Positions 8,627-17,726 are shown, counted from the stretch's first letter. The stretch: 38,745 nt of DNA from CAZJJK01 sp964546285 (GCA_964546285.1 CAZJJK010000018.1:1-38745); one strand, 5' to 3'. The notes: a model not told the origin generated them from the letters alone. Translations and numbers: made by a program.

Positions 8627-9898
8627 CTATATCCTCATTTCTTCAGGAAGCTGCTTCAGCGCGCCTTTGTCCATCACCTGGTTGAAGATATACGTCATTC
8701 TCCGCAGAAAGGCTTCTGCTCCATATTTTGATATCACCTTTGACCGGATTACCTCGCTATCGAATTTAATTTCACCCCGCATAAAGGCGTCTAAGGATCG
8801 CGCGATGGACAGATGGTCGCGCAGATTGAAAATTCGCCCGATATCATCATCGACAAAATCCTCAACACCGCCGCATCGTGTCGCGAAAATCGGTAAACCG
8901 CAACATGCGGCTTCTAAAGCCGATACAGGCAAACCTTCTTGGATCGATGTGAGGATGAAGGCGTCAGCATGATGATAATATGTGATTATTTCCTTACGGC
9001 CTACCCTCGGCACTAGTTTTACAACATCATCGATATTATAATTCTTTAATAAATCATTAAATCTTTTTTCGCCCAAAGCCCACTCATTCGCCCTTTGATT
9101 AGGCGCATATCCGACAAGCGCAATAGTGAAGGCGCTGCTGGCTGTTTCTTTTAGTTCGGCGATTGCTTGAAACAGGGTTGGATAGTCCTTGTAGAAATTA
9201 AAGGCAGCCACAATCAGAAAGTTAAACGATGCTTTATTCGCTTTTCTCTGGATCGTGAAAATGGTTTCATCGACGAGATTGCCAACGACTATCGGATGGC
9301 ACTTGATGTTCTGCATCAGGATTTGTCGTGCTTTGTCGTAACTTACGGATAGGACGGCGCCACAGTTTTCCATTGCTGTTCTTAGTTCCGCTGTCACAAC
9401 TGTTCCAACCATGGGGAAGGGGACATGCTCGGCTAGAATCAACGGCTTTCCGATAGTCCTTGAAAACTGAAAGATCTCTGGTCCGCTTACTTGGGCGGTC
9501 ATTGAAAAGACCAGGTCGATAGTAAAGTTCAGGGTAGTTTCCAAATAGGTTTGTATTTTTGTATGAAAGTGTTCTTTTTGCCTTCTTTCCCAGGCGTCTA
9601 GCTTAAAATTGAATAAGCTTGCCAGTTTCCGCAAATACCTGTTTAAGCGTAAACTTTGATAGCAAGCGAACACTTCTGGGATAGGTCCCAGCGTCGTGTC
9701 CAGCTCAATTCTTATCGATGCTTCCCTTTTTAGTTTATTGAGCAAAAAGCGGAAGATTCCAAGCGACGAATGTTTATTATGCAGGATAACTATTGAATAT
9801 GCATCTAAAAGCAATTCAGCTTGCTCTTTCAAAAAAGATCCAGAAATCGGATCCGTTTTTGAGGGATACCAGGAGGGCGCAATTAGGATGTTTTTCAT
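8627..9898 (-). CDS. Glycosyltransferase family 4
   Basis: A GT-B transferase of 423 aa. It opens with NILIAPSWYPSKTDPISGSF, a typical WcaL/GT4 start in which GSF precedes an acceptor helix. The donor domain begins at FLIVAAFNFYKDYPTLFQAIAEL and contains SIQEGLPVSALEAACCGLP (E-x7-E) and ATRCGGVEDFV. The gene is moderately AT-rich and lies directly downstream of the AT-rich block. ATG 9898 has only a weak ribosome site. Substrates unknown. Confidence 0.85.
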   Translation of the reverse strand: MKNILIAPSWYPSKTDPISGSFLKEQAELLLDAYSIVILHNKHSSLGIFRFLLNKLKREASIRIELDTTLGPIPEVFACYQSLRLNRYLRKLASLFNFKLDAWERRQKEHFHTKIQTYLETTLNFTIDLVFSMTAQVSGPEIFQFSRTIGKPLILAEHVPFPMVGTVVTAELRTAMENCGAVLSVSYDKARQILMQNIKCHPIVVGNLVDETIFTIQRKANKASFNFLIVAAFNFYKDYPTLFQAIAELKETASSAFTIALVGYAPNQRANEWALGEKRFNDLLKNYNIDDVVKLVPRVGRKEIITYYHHADAFILTSIQEGLPVSALEAACCGLPIFATRCGGVEDFVDDDIGRIFNLRDHLSIARSLDAFMRGEIKFDSEVIRSKVISKYGAEAFLRRMTYIFNQVMDKGALKQLPEEMRI

Positions 9899-9930
9899 AC
9901 CGCTTAGCCAATCATGGGATAAAGTTTTGA

Positions 9931-10815
9931 TTAAGAAATATCAGCATAGATTCTCTCAATTATTTCATTATCAATATTTTGGTTAAATTTTCTTGCAAAG
10001 AGCGAGTCAGAATTCACAATATTTTCATAATCAGATATTCTTAAGATTCTTGGCGCTTCTGGACCCTGAACCCAATCAATATAGCGTAGTGATTTATTAA
10101 CAATTTGCAAATCATGCAGGCAGCCACAAATAATTGTGTGAAAAAAGACTTCATCCGCACATCGCGTATTCCTGAAGCGCCTTAAGATGTTGTTATCCTT
10201 GTTAACGAATTCTAATAATTCGCTCATACAGGTATTAGTTAAATCCATCCAATTCGTTCCGCCCCAGTACTCAAGATCCGATTTCCTTCTTATATGGAAT
10301 TTTTTCAGTAGTGGAATAAGAAATCCAATATTTGCTCTTTCTATTATATTCCAACCCGCTAAAAGTATTTTGTTTTTGCTATCACGGAGATGATAATTAG
10401 GATAAAAGAAATCGACTCTGTCATAACCGCCATTATCGTTCCATACCGAGCGTGGCAATTTTGAATATTCAAAATACTCATAAGAATTATTACTATAAAA
10501 ACGCTTGATTTCTAAATTTGAACGTATTGGTATATCTTCTCCAGAAATCAATATATAACGTGAATACTGTTTCTTATAGGCTGTCTGGAAAAGAAATAGA
10601 GTCGCTAGAATCTGATTATAGCTGCCCCAATAAACAGGATACTCCTTATATACATATACTTTAGGCATATATAATTGAGTTTTGTCTATAGATGATTTCT
10701 TATCAATATGGATGTAAACATCAAAGTCAGAGGACAAGTGTTTGATTAGTCGTCGTTGCTGTTCAGTGTATACATGGATAAGCATGCATATCGCGATATT
10801 ATGTTCACTATTCAT
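9931..10815 (-). CDS. Core-2/I-branching (GT14) glycosyltransferase
   Basis: A 294-aa protein with the GT14 pattern: N-terminal HNIAICMLIHVYTEQQRRLI, YIHIDKKS, VYWGSYNQILATLFL, YILISGEDIPIRS, GGTNWMDLT and RCADEVFFHTII. Family members are beta-1,6-GlcNAc-branching enzymes and protein or lipid xylosyltransferases; GT14 enzymes are metal-independent GT-A folds. With UDP-xylose synthase in the same operon a xylosyltransferase role is possible, but that is inference. The start overlaps the preceding stop (ATGA). The gene lies in the AT-rich block, so it was probably acquired or exchanged with its neighbour. Confidence 0.8.
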   Translation of the reverse strand: MNSEHNIAICMLIHVYTEQQRRLIKHLSSDFDVYIHIDKKSSIDKTQLYMPKVYVYKEYPVYWGSYNQILATLFLFQTAYKKQYSRYILISGEDIPIRSNLEIKRFYSNNSYEYFEYSKLPRSVWNDNGGYDRVDFFYPNYHLRDSKNKILLAGWNIIERANIGFLIPLLKKFHIRRKSDLEYWGGTNWMDLTNTCMSELLEFVNKDNNILRRFRNTRCADEVFFHTIICGCLHDLQIVNKSLRYIDWVQGPEAPRILRISDYENIVNSDSLFARKFNQNIDNEIIERIYADIS

Positions 10816-11678
10816 TTCAAATAGCTCTTGGACTTGATTCTCTGCAGTATTTTCCAGATAAATTGAAAAAAAAGATTACTAGTAGGTAAGAAATGTTGAT
10901 CTATGTCTTTATATAATCTTGTTTTTAATGGCTGCAGTAAACTGATATAATCAGGGGAAAATATAAGCAAGTAATCATGGATATTTTTAATTACATTATC
11001 GACTGACCGTATGATTTTTATTATTTCACTTATATGGCGCTTTTTTTTTGTTGAAATTCCTTTACCTATTGAATAGTTGTATATCGGGAAATTCAAATAA
11101 ATCTGCTTCTTAGCTTGACTGGCGAATATAATTGAGAGATAGACATCTTCCGCCATGTTGGAAAAGAAATCATGCATGAAGGGGAGACTTCTAGCAATGC
11201 AATTTCTGGAATACAGTTTATTCCAAATCGTTTGGGGATAATATTCGCTATATGCAAGTAACTCGGGAATCCTTTTCCCCAAATCAGATTCTTTAGGATA
11301 AATGATGACATTTTTCGGGTGGATCAAATAAGGAAATTCTACAATATCAATATCTAAAGATATGTTATTGACGATGATTTCTATAGCATTGCGCTCTAGC
11401 CAATCGTCGCTATCAAGAAAAAGAACATAATCACCAGTGGAAGACAGCAGACCTGTTTTCCTCGCTATAAGCTGGCCTCTATTATGTCCATGTATTATAT
11501 AATTTATTCGATTATCACTTTCTTTATAATATTGGATTATCTCCTTTGATGCATCTTTTGAACCGTCATCAACACAGATCACTTCAATGTCTTTATATGT
11601 TTGTTCAATGCAGGATTTAATACAATGATTGATTGTCCCAGCAGAATTATAAACGGGAATAATTATTGAAATTTTCAT
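10812..11678 (-). CDS. Glycosyltransferase family 2
   Basis: A 288-aa GT-A transferase: MKISIIIPVYNSAGTINHCI, IEVICVDDGSKDAS, NRGQLIARKTGLL and the metal/nucleotide site LFLDSDDW. The C-terminal half (about residues 110-288) is strongly AT-rich and Ile/Lys-rich, with a nine-base homopolymer at 11041-11049. It overlaps the GT14 gene by 4 nt. I see no Shine-Dalgarno match before ATG 11678. The start follows the wzt stop by 13 nt. Sugar unknown. Confidence 0.85.
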   Translation of the reverse strand: MKISIIIPVYNSAGTINHCIKSCIEQTYKDIEVICVDDGSKDASKEIIQYYKESDNRINYIIHGHNRGQLIARKTGLLSSTGDYVLFLDSDDWLERNAIEIIVNNISLDIDIVEFPYLIHPKNVIIYPKESDLGKRIPELLAYSEYYPQTIWNKLYSRNCIARSLPFMHDFFSNMAEDVYLSIIFASQAKKQIYLNFPIYNYSIGKGISTKKKRHISEIIKIIRSVDNVIKNIHDYLLIFSPDYISLLQPLKTRLYKDIDQHFLPTSNLFFQFIWKILQRIKSKSYLK

Positions 11679-11691
11679 GAGGCTGATACCA

Positions 11692-12975
11692 TTAATTTAT
11701 ACAGTGATTCATCCAATGGATTTGAGGTGTAATGGTAGTCCAAGACTGATATTTTGTTGAGAAAACATTATCAACAACTTCAAAATATATGCTATGCGTA
11801 AATTCATCGGGTATGATAATCCATTCACGATTGTGTATCGACACGTCAAGAGCGATTGTATACTGGCTAGGACATAGGATATCGACTGGGATTTTGCATA
11901 TGAGATGATTTTTTCCTCTATTGATTTCTGCAATGGTATCCACTAAATCAGTGTTTAGGGATCGGAATACTTTCTCGAGTTTTGAATTGAATAAAGTAAA
12001 ACCAACTGTGAGATCCAGGTGGCATTCGGTTACTGAAAATTGAATATTGATGAACACTTTTGAATCATTTGTGACAACTGAATCGTACCGTTTCCCAACT
12101 GAATCACTGAGGAACATATCGATAAAATTAAAATATTTCTGGTCATCCGAATTGTAGTTTTTTTTATTTGTTCCTTGAGTCCTCATTAATGTGCTCTCAT
12201 TGATATAATTGGATATGCAAATATCAACATTTCCCTGAAATGATAAGCTGCCTGACCTCAGTAAAAAACCGTAATTGCATAATGTTTTAATAACAGCAAG
12301 ATTGTGACTCACAAACAACACTGTCCTTCCCTGTCCGCTACTTAGGTCGCGCATCTTTCCAATCGCCTTCTTCTGGAACTCGGCGTCCCCCACCGCCAGC
12401 ACCTCATCGGCTATCAGGATGTCGCTGTCCAGATGGGCGGCCACCGCGAAGGCCAGGCGGACGTACATGCCTGAGGAGTAGCGCTTGACGGGTGTGTCGA
12501 TATGGTAGTCGATGCCGGAGAAGGCGATGATCTCATCGAGCTTGCGCGTGACTTCCACCCGCTTCATGCCCAGGATGGCGCCGTTGAGGTAGATGTTTTC
12601 GCGCCCGGTCAGTTCGCCGTGGAAGCCGGTACCGACTTCCAGGAGACTGGCCACCTTGCCCTTTATTTTGATGACGCCTTCGGTTTGGGTCGTTACCCGC
12701 GACAAAATTTTGAGGAGGGTGGATTTGCCGGCTCCGTTCTTGCCGATAATGCCGACGCGGTCGCCGTGCTTAATCTCGAAGTTGAGGTCCTTGAGCGCCC
12801 AAAAATGGTCCTCGTCACCCGAGTACTTGTTTTCGCCGATTAGGGAGTGGGGATCTTCTTTGCCACGTTTCAAAGCCCACCAGGTCTGGAGGTCGCGGAA
12901 GAGGGTGCCGTTGTTGATCACGCCGAGACGGTACATTTTGGAAACGTGTTCGGCTTTAATAGCTATGTCGCTCAA
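11692..12975 (-). CDS. wzt: ABC polysaccharide exporter ATPase with C-terminal glycan-binding domain (Wzt)
   Basis: Nucleotide-binding subunit of a TagH/Wzt-type exporter that moves lipid-linked glycan across the inner membrane with Wzm. Walker A GKNGAGKST (78-86), signature YSSGMYVRLAF (166-176), Walker B ILIADE (186-191) and H-loop His224 in FVSHN are intact. Residues from about 250 to 427 form a beta-rich extension that fits the Wzt_C domain, known in other Wzt proteins to recognise the non-reducing end of the glycan. Base composition changes abruptly near residues 218-224: the ATPase half is GC-rich, the tail AT-rich. TTG 12975 is the start, with AAGGA 11 nt upstream. Confidence 0.9.
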   Translation of the reverse strand: MSDIAIKAEHVSKMYRLGVINNGTLFRDLQTWWALKRGKEDPHSLIGENKYSGDEDHFWALKDLNFEIKHGDRVGIIGKNGAGKSTLLKILSRVTTQTEGVIKIKGKVASLLEVGTGFHGELTGRENIYLNGAILGMKRVEVTRKLDEIIAFSGIDYHIDTPVKRYSSGMYVRLAFAVAAHLDSDILIADEVLAVGDAEFQKKAIGKMRDLSSGQGRTVLFVSHNLAVIKTLCNYGFLLRSGSLSFQGNVDICISNYINESTLMRTQGTNKKNYNSDDQKYFNFIDMFLSDSVGKRYDSVVTNDSKVFINIQFSVTECHLDLTVGFTLFNSKLEKVFRSLNTDLVDTIAEINRGKNHLICKIPVDILCPSQYTIALDVSIHNREWIIIPDEFTHSIYFEVVDNVFSTKYQSWTTITPQIHWMNHCIN

Positions 12976-13001
12976 GATCGGGAATCCTTTTAGCCGTCGC
13001 G

Positions 13002-13847
13002 CTATACGACGTCGATAAAATTGCGTTCGTTTTGATTGAACATGATCAGCCCCGTTACGGTGAAAAGAGCCGTCATGGCGAGGCTGGAGATGATCATCGC
13101 CGGAGGGACGGAACCAGCTCCGAAAAACATGATCCTGAAAAGCTCCACTGGCGCGCTCAGTGGGTTGATGTAGAAAACCCAGGCATAATCCGCTGGAATT
13201 TCAGATAAAGGGTACACCACCGGCGTGGCGTACATGGCCAGCGATAAAGCGAACGACACCAAGTGTTTCAGATCGCGGTACTTAGTGGTAAGCGCCGATA
13301 TGATCATACCCATGCCGGTGCCGAGGAGGGCAATCCAGGCGAAGATGAGGGGGAAGGCCGCCATAGCCCAACTTGGGCGTATCGGTGCGCGGATGACGAT
13401 GAAATACGCGTAAAAAGCTAAAAGACAGGCGAATTGGACAGCAATGCGGGTGATATTGCCAAGGATATTGCTGATCGGCACGGTCAGCCGCGGGAAATAG
13501 ACCTTGCTGAAGAGGCCGGAATTGCTGATGAAGATGTTGGAGGCGTCGTTGAAACAGCCGGTGAAGAAGGTCCACAGCATGGTGCCGGCGTAATAGAACA
13601 AGAGGAAGGGAATGCCGTCGGTGCCGATTTTCGCGAGGTTACCGAAGACGAAGCTGTACATGATTGTGGACACCAGCGGATTGATAACGAACCACAATGG
13701 CCCCAGGATGGTCTGCTTGTACTGGGTGACGAAATCACGCTTGACGAAAAGGTAGATAAGATCGCGGTAATGGATGGTTTCCCTGATCCGAAGATCAAAG
13801 AGTCGGCGTTTCGGTTCAAGGACGAGAGTCCAGTCGTTATCGCTCAT
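13002..13847 (-). CDS. wzm: ABC-2 type polysaccharide export permease (Wzm)
   Basis: Inner-membrane permease partner of the adjacent ATPase, 281 aa. FVKRDFVTQYKQTILGPLWFVINPL is the typical cytoplasmic gate-helix start, followed by about six hydrophobic segments, for example LFYYAGTMLWTFFTGCF, IAVQFACLLAFYAYFIVI, FPLIFAWIALLGTGMGMII and YATPVVYPLS with YINPLSAPVELFR. These match the TagG/KpsM/Wzm family. AAGGA lies upstream of ATG 13847. An ABC exporter implies that the glycan is completed in the cytoplasm on a lipid carrier before export. Confidence 0.92.
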   Translation of the reverse strand: MSDNDWTLVLEPKRRLFDLRIRETIHYRDLIYLFVKRDFVTQYKQTILGPLWFVINPLVSTIMYSFVFGNLAKIGTDGIPFLLFYYAGTMLWTFFTGCFNDASNIFISNSGLFSKVYFPRLTVPISNILGNITRIAVQFACLLAFYAYFIVIRAPIRPSWAMAAFPLIFAWIALLGTGMGMIISALTTKYRDLKHLVSFALSLAMYATPVVYPLSEIPADYAWVFYINPLSAPVELFRIMFFGAGSVPPAMIISSLAMTALFTVTGLIMFNQNERNFIDVV

Positions 13848-13868
13848 AAGGTAAAAATCCTTCGCTGT

Positions 13869-14597
13869 CTATTTCGTTTTTTGTGGTGATGTGTCGCGGT
13901 AATAGGCCATGATGCGCTCGTAGTCTTCCACGTAATCTACTTCACCCCAAAAAGCGCCGGCTATATCCTTAGCGTAAACGCTCCTGTCCTTGGTCATGGA
14001 ATAGAGAACGTCCTCCCACCAAAGCGAATGCTTGTTTTCCATAATCAAGGTCTCAAGCTGCTGTTTGAACGAAGCGACGAAAGCGCCGCCGAAGGAGGCG
14101 CAGCCTATATATTCGCCGGAAGTTTCATCTATTGACAACTCTTTACCATATTTAACGATATGGTCGCCATCACAAAAAAACTTATAATCCGCCTCCTCGC
14201 GGCGGGACCTGTCATAAAAAAGCACGGGATCTCTCGTTTCCGCTAAAATAAGGTTTATCGCTTCATCCGATAAGAAAACGTCGCCGTTCATGATTATGAC
14301 CCGATCATTTCCCTCTATCCGCTCTTTGGCGAACCAAAGCGACGCGATACTGTTCGTAATATCGTAGAAGGGATTCAGATAAAAGGCTATGCCGCGGTCT
14401 TTGAGCAAGTCTTTAATGACCGTGCTTCGGTAGCCAAGGACGATGCTGATATCATCGATTCCCTTATTTCGCAACAGATCGATGCTATACTCGATAAGCG
14501 AGTACCCCTCGCGCAGGGGCACCGTGCATTTCGGTTTGTCGTTGATATGGCGGCTGATTCTTGTGCCGCGGCCAGCGGCTAAGATGATGGCTTTCAT
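13869..14597 (-). CDS. CTP:phosphonate/phosphocholine-type cytidylyltransferase (PntC/LicC-like)
   Basis: A 242-aa nucleotidyltransferase. MKAIILAAGRGTRIS and KPKCTVPL form the NTP-binding signature; LIEYSIDLL, NPFYDITNSIASLWFAKE, IIMNGDVFL (metal Asp) and DYVEDYERIMAYY are the LicC/PntC arrangement rather than that of hexose-1-phosphate enzymes. The gene starts within the stop of an aminotransferase (ATGA). A cytidylyltransferase paired with a PhnW-like aminotransferase is the arrangement I know from phosphonate (2-aminoethylphosphonate) activation, reported for Treponema denticola. PepM and Ppd, needed to make the phosphonate, are absent here. Phosphocholine activation remains possible. Confidence 0.65.
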   Translation of the reverse strand: MKAIILAAGRGTRISRHINDKPKCTVPLREGYSLIEYSIDLLRNKGIDDISIVLGYRSTVIKDLLKDRGIAFYLNPFYDITNSIASLWFAKERIEGNDRVIIMNGDVFLSDEAINLILAETRDPVLFYDRSRREEADYKFFCDGDHIVKYGKELSIDETSGEYIGCASFGGAFVASFKQQLETLIMENKHSLWWEDVLYSMTKDRSVYAKDIAGAFWGEVDYVEDYERIMAYYRDTSPQKTK

Positions 14598-15661
14598 CGC
14601 AGTACCTCGCTTAGTGCTTTAACCAAAGCTCGATAATCGTCTTCCGTCAAATTACCCATATGGCCGACTCGAAATACCTTGCGGCGAAGATCGCCGCCAT
14701 TGGGGGTGACATACAAGCCATATTTTTCCGCCAATGTGGTAAAAACATCGTAAGCGTCAGCGCCGTTGGTCGGGGACAACGCGCTTAGGGCGTTGGAGGG
14801 CTTATCGGGAAACATTTTTACGGGTAAAGCAGCGACCATAGAACGGAAGCGATTCGCTGATTCGGCGCTCGAGTCGATCAAGCGCCTTACTCCAAGTTCC
14901 TCTATCCGCCGTAAACGTCTTTCCAATTGAAGCAGTATGCCAACCGCTGGAGTGAAAGGCGTCTGGCCGCGTTCCGCGTCCTTTAAATATTTCCTTAGGC
15001 CGAAATAATGCGAATTCACGCTATTTTTCATGACTCGTTCAATAGCCCTTCGACTTAAGATCAAAATGGATAAGCCGGGGGGTAGGGCAAGAGCCTTTTG
15101 CGAACTAACGATTAGAGCGTCGATGCCCATCGCATCCATATCGATAGGATCGCAGAGGAAAGAGCTGATAGCGTCAACGATGAAGAGGCAACCCGCTTTT
15201 CGGCAATTACTGCCCATGGTTTCTATATCGAAAAGTTGTCCTGTCGATGTTTCGTGGGCGTTTACGAGAAGCGCGGAATAGTCACGTAGCTTGTCTTCGG
15301 TATAGCCTGACGGAGCTGGCGACGTACCTGGTTCCGGCGTCAGCGCGTGAAAGGGTATCCCGTCATCGGCGCAAATGTCGCAAAATCGTTGACCAAAACT
15401 ACCGCCGTTTACGATCAAGGCGCTGTCTTTCGTCGTTAGTAGATTGATGATGGCCGCTTCCATCGCCCCGGTCCCCGAGGAAGTGAGAAAAAGCGCGCGA
15501 GATCCATCAGGCGCGTTAGCTAGACGCCGAATGGTTTTCTCGCAAAATAGAGTGATGGCGGAAAATGAGGCTGTCCGGAAATAGGGCAGTTGTTCGCCGC
15601 CGAGCGCGAGAATATCCTCATGCATCTGGACGGGGCCGACCGTAAAAAGGGTGTTTTCCAT
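14594..15661 (-). CDS. Class V PLP aminotransferase, 2-aminoethylphosphonate transaminase-like
   Basis: A 355-aa fold-type I enzyme. TVGPVQMHED at the N-terminus, SSGTGAMEAAI (PLP phosphate loop), NAHETSTG, VDAISSF (Asp163) and SSQKALALPPGLS with Lys189 (Schiff base) are visible. The HETSTG segment resembles AEP transaminase (PhnW), whereas SSQKALALPPG is closer to alanine- or serine-glyoxylate transaminases, so substrate is uncertain. Coupling to the cytidylyltransferase suggests it makes the amine that is then CMP-activated. Two adjacent ATGs exist (15664, 15661); the second is better spaced from GAGG. Confidence 0.7.
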   Translation of the reverse strand: MENTLFTVGPVQMHEDILALGGEQLPYFRTASFSAITLFCEKTIRRLANAPDGSRALFLTSSGTGAMEAAIINLLTTKDSALIVNGGSFGQRFCDICADDGIPFHALTPEPGTSPAPSGYTEDKLRDYSALLVNAHETSTGQLFDIETMGSNCRKAGCLFIVDAISSFLCDPIDMDAMGIDALIVSSQKALALPPGLSILILSRRAIERVMKNSVNSHYFGLRKYLKDAERGQTPFTPAVGILLQLERRLRRIEELGVRRLIDSSAESANRFRSMVAALPVKMFPDKPSNALSALSPTNGADAYDVFTTLAEKYGLYVTPNGGDLRRKVFRVGHMGNLTEDDYRALVKALSEVLR

Positions 15662-15697
15662 CATCCGCCTCTACTTAAAAAGATCGATTGCGTTCAA

Positions 15698-16636
15698 TTA
15701 AATGATACGGCGTGCTAGAAAATCCCGGTACGCGTCTTCCACGCCCTGCCGTAATGCCACCCGTGGCTTCCAGCCGAGCGCGAATAATTTTGACGAATCC
15801 AATAGCTTCCGCGGCGTTCCATTCGGCTTGCTCGTATCCCAGTTGATATTTCCCTTATAGCCGACGACCTCGGCTATTAGCTCGGCCAGCGCCTTGATCG
15901 TCAACTCGTCGCCGGAACCGACATTGATAAGTTCGCCGATGTCTTTGTAGTCGCAGTCGCGCATCAGCATGACAGCGGCGGCGGCCAGGTCGTCGGCGTG
16001 GAGGAATTCGCGGAGCGGCGAACCGTCGCCCCAGAGCTTAACCGTAGAACCCGATACTTTGGCTTCGTGGAACTTCCGGATAAGAGCGGGAAGAACGTGG
16101 GAGTTTTCAGGGTGGTAATTATCGCCAAGGCCATAAAGATTGGTCGGCATGGCGGAAATATAATTGCTTCCGTACTGCTCATTGTAATAGCGGCACATCT
16201 TGATGGCGGCTATCTTGGCCACGGCGTAGGCTTCATTGGTCGGTTCCAGCGGCGCGGACAAGAGGTACTCTTCCTTAAGCGGCTGGGGAGCAAGACGCGG
16301 ATAGATGCACGAAGAACCCAAATTGAGCAGTTTCTTCGCGCCGTACTTATACGTGGCGTTTATCACATTAAGTGCTATCGCCATGTTTAGGTAGAAAAAA
16401 TCGGCGGGATAAGCTGAATTAGCGTGAATGCCGCCGACCTTCGCCGCCGCTAAAAAAACATAGTCTGGTTTAGTTTCATCGAAAAACGCCTCCACATTCT
16501 CTTGGCGGGTCAAATCCAATTCAGCGTGAGTTCGGGTCAAAACGTTCTCATAGCCATCGGCGCGAAGCCGCCTGACGATAGCCGAACCGACCAGACCACG
16601 ATGGCCGGCGACATAAATAACACTGTTTTTTTTCAT
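15698..16636 (-). CDS. fcl: GDP-L-fucose synthase
   Basis: NADPH-dependent epimerase-reductase converting GDP-4-keto-6-deoxymannose to GDP-L-fucose. The 312-aa length is typical. Visible: YVAGHRGLVGSAIVRRL, AAKVGGIHANSAYPADF, SSCIYPRLAPQPLKEEYLL, the YAVAK catalytic Tyr-Lys, and NLYGLGDNYHPENSHVLPAL, all diagnostic of WcaG/Fcl. It follows gmd by 4 nt, with AGGATA directly before ATG 16636. It supplies the fucosyltransferase-like gene at 6879-7916. Confidence 0.95.
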   Translation of the reverse strand: MKKNSVIYVAGHRGLVGSAIVRRLRADGYENVLTRTHAELDLTRQENVEAFFDETKPDYVFLAAAKVGGIHANSAYPADFFYLNMAIALNVINATYKYGAKKLLNLGSSCIYPRLAPQPLKEEYLLSAPLEPTNEAYAVAKIAAIKMCRYYNEQYGSNYISAMPTNLYGLGDNYHPENSHVLPALIRKFHEAKVSGSTVKLWGDGSPLREFLHADDLAAAAVMLMRDCDYKDIGELINVGSGDELTIKALAELIAEVVGYKGNINWDTSKPNGTPRKLLDSSKLFALGWKPRVALRQGVEDAYRDFLARRII

Positions 16637-16640
16637 TATC

Positions 16641-17726
16641 CTATTCCCTAAAGTCCTGCACTTTATAGCCTGAGCGTTTGAGTTTCACATCCCGTTCAGC
16701 CTCGGACAAGTCGGCTTCCATCATGTCCTTGACTAGCTCGTCCAATGAGTGGGTCGGTTCCCAGCCAAGTTTAGTCTTTGCCTTGCTGGCGTCGCCTAAA
16801 AGCAGATCGACCTCGGCTGGCCGGAAATAGCGCGGATCGACGCGGACTAAGGTATTTCCGGAAACGCTGTCCCGCCCGACTTCTTCTATTCCCAAGCCTG
16901 ACCACTCTATACGAATACCGGCCAGCGCGAAGGCTTTTTCGGTAAATTCTCGGATAGTGGTGGTTTTTCCAGTGGCCAGGACATAGTCATCCGCTTGGTC
17001 CTGCTGTAAAATTCGCCACATTCCCTCAACATAATCCTTGGCATGGCCCCAATCGCGCTTGGCGTCCAGGTTGCCAAGATAAAGACAGCTTTCCAAGCCA
17101 TGTTTGATACGCGCGGCGGCCCGCGTAATTTTTCGCGTTACGAAGGTTTCGCCGCGAACCGGGGATTCGTGATTGAACAAGATACCATTGCAAGCGAAAA
17201 AGCCGTACGCTTCGCGGTAATTCACCGTTATCCAGTACGCGTATAATTTGGCGACGCCGTAGGGACTGCGCGGGTAAAAGGGCGTTGTCTCGTTCTGCGG
17301 AATAGTCTGAACCTTCCCATATAATTCCGATGTTGACGCCTGATAAATACGGGTTTTATCTTTCAACCCAAGAATTCGGATGGCTTCGAGCAGCCTTAAG
17401 GTACCAATACCGTCAGCGTTGGCGGTGTACTCCGGCATATCGAAAGATACCTTAACATGGCTTTGGGCGGCCAAATTATAGATCTCATCCGGCTGTGTTT
17501 CTTGGATGATGCGGATAAGATTGGTGGAATCGGTCAGGTCGCCGTAATGCAGGGTGAAGAGTTTTCGCGGGTTATGGGGATCCTGATAAAGATGGTCGAT
17601 GCGCTGGGTGTTGAAGGAAGAGCTGCGGCGTTTAATACCATGGACACGATACCCCTTAGCTAAGAGCAATTCCGCTAGATAGGAACCGTCTTGACCGGTA
17701 ATTCCAGTAATGAGGGCGGTTTTCAT
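16641..17726 (-). CDS. gmd: GDP-mannose 4,6-dehydratase
   Basis: Converts GDP-D-mannose to GDP-4-keto-6-deoxymannose, the branch point to GDP-fucose (Fcl) and GDP-perosamine. 361 aa, typical. Visible: TGITGQDGSYLAELLL, GIKRRSSSFNTQRIDHLY, LAAQSHVKVSF, ASTSELYGKVQ, YGVAKLYAYWITVNYRE (Tyr-Lys pair), FNHESPVRGETFVTRKI and AKDYVEGMW. AAGGAG lies 10 nt upstream and the ATG overlaps the previous stop (ATGA). GDP-mannose must come from enzymes outside the window. Confidence 0.97.
   Translation of the reverse strand: MKTALITGITGQDGSYLAELLLAKGYRVHGIKRRSSSFNTQRIDHLYQDPHNPRKLFTLHYGDLTDSTNLIRIIQETQPDEIYNLAAQSHVKVSFDMPEYTANADGIGTLRLLEAIRILGLKDKTRIYQASTSELYGKVQTIPQNETTPFYPRSPYGVAKLYAYWITVNYREAYGFFACNGILFNHESPVRGETFVTRKITRAAARIKHGLESCLYLGNLDAKRDWGHAKDYVEGMWRILQQDQADDYVLATGKTTTIREFTEKAFALAGIRIEWSGLGIEEVGRDSVSGNTLVRVDPRYFRPAEVDLLLGDASKAKTKLGWEPTHSLDELVKDMMEADLSEAERDVKLKRSGYKVQDFRE

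Noticed and set aside
9900..12330. AT-rich block as a mobile element
   Set aside because: No transposase, integrase, terminal repeats or target duplications seen; better explained by recombination of glycan genes.
12593..13018. 141-aa plus-strand frame
   Set aside because: Antisense to wzt and runs into its start; composition follows the codon pattern of the opposite strand.
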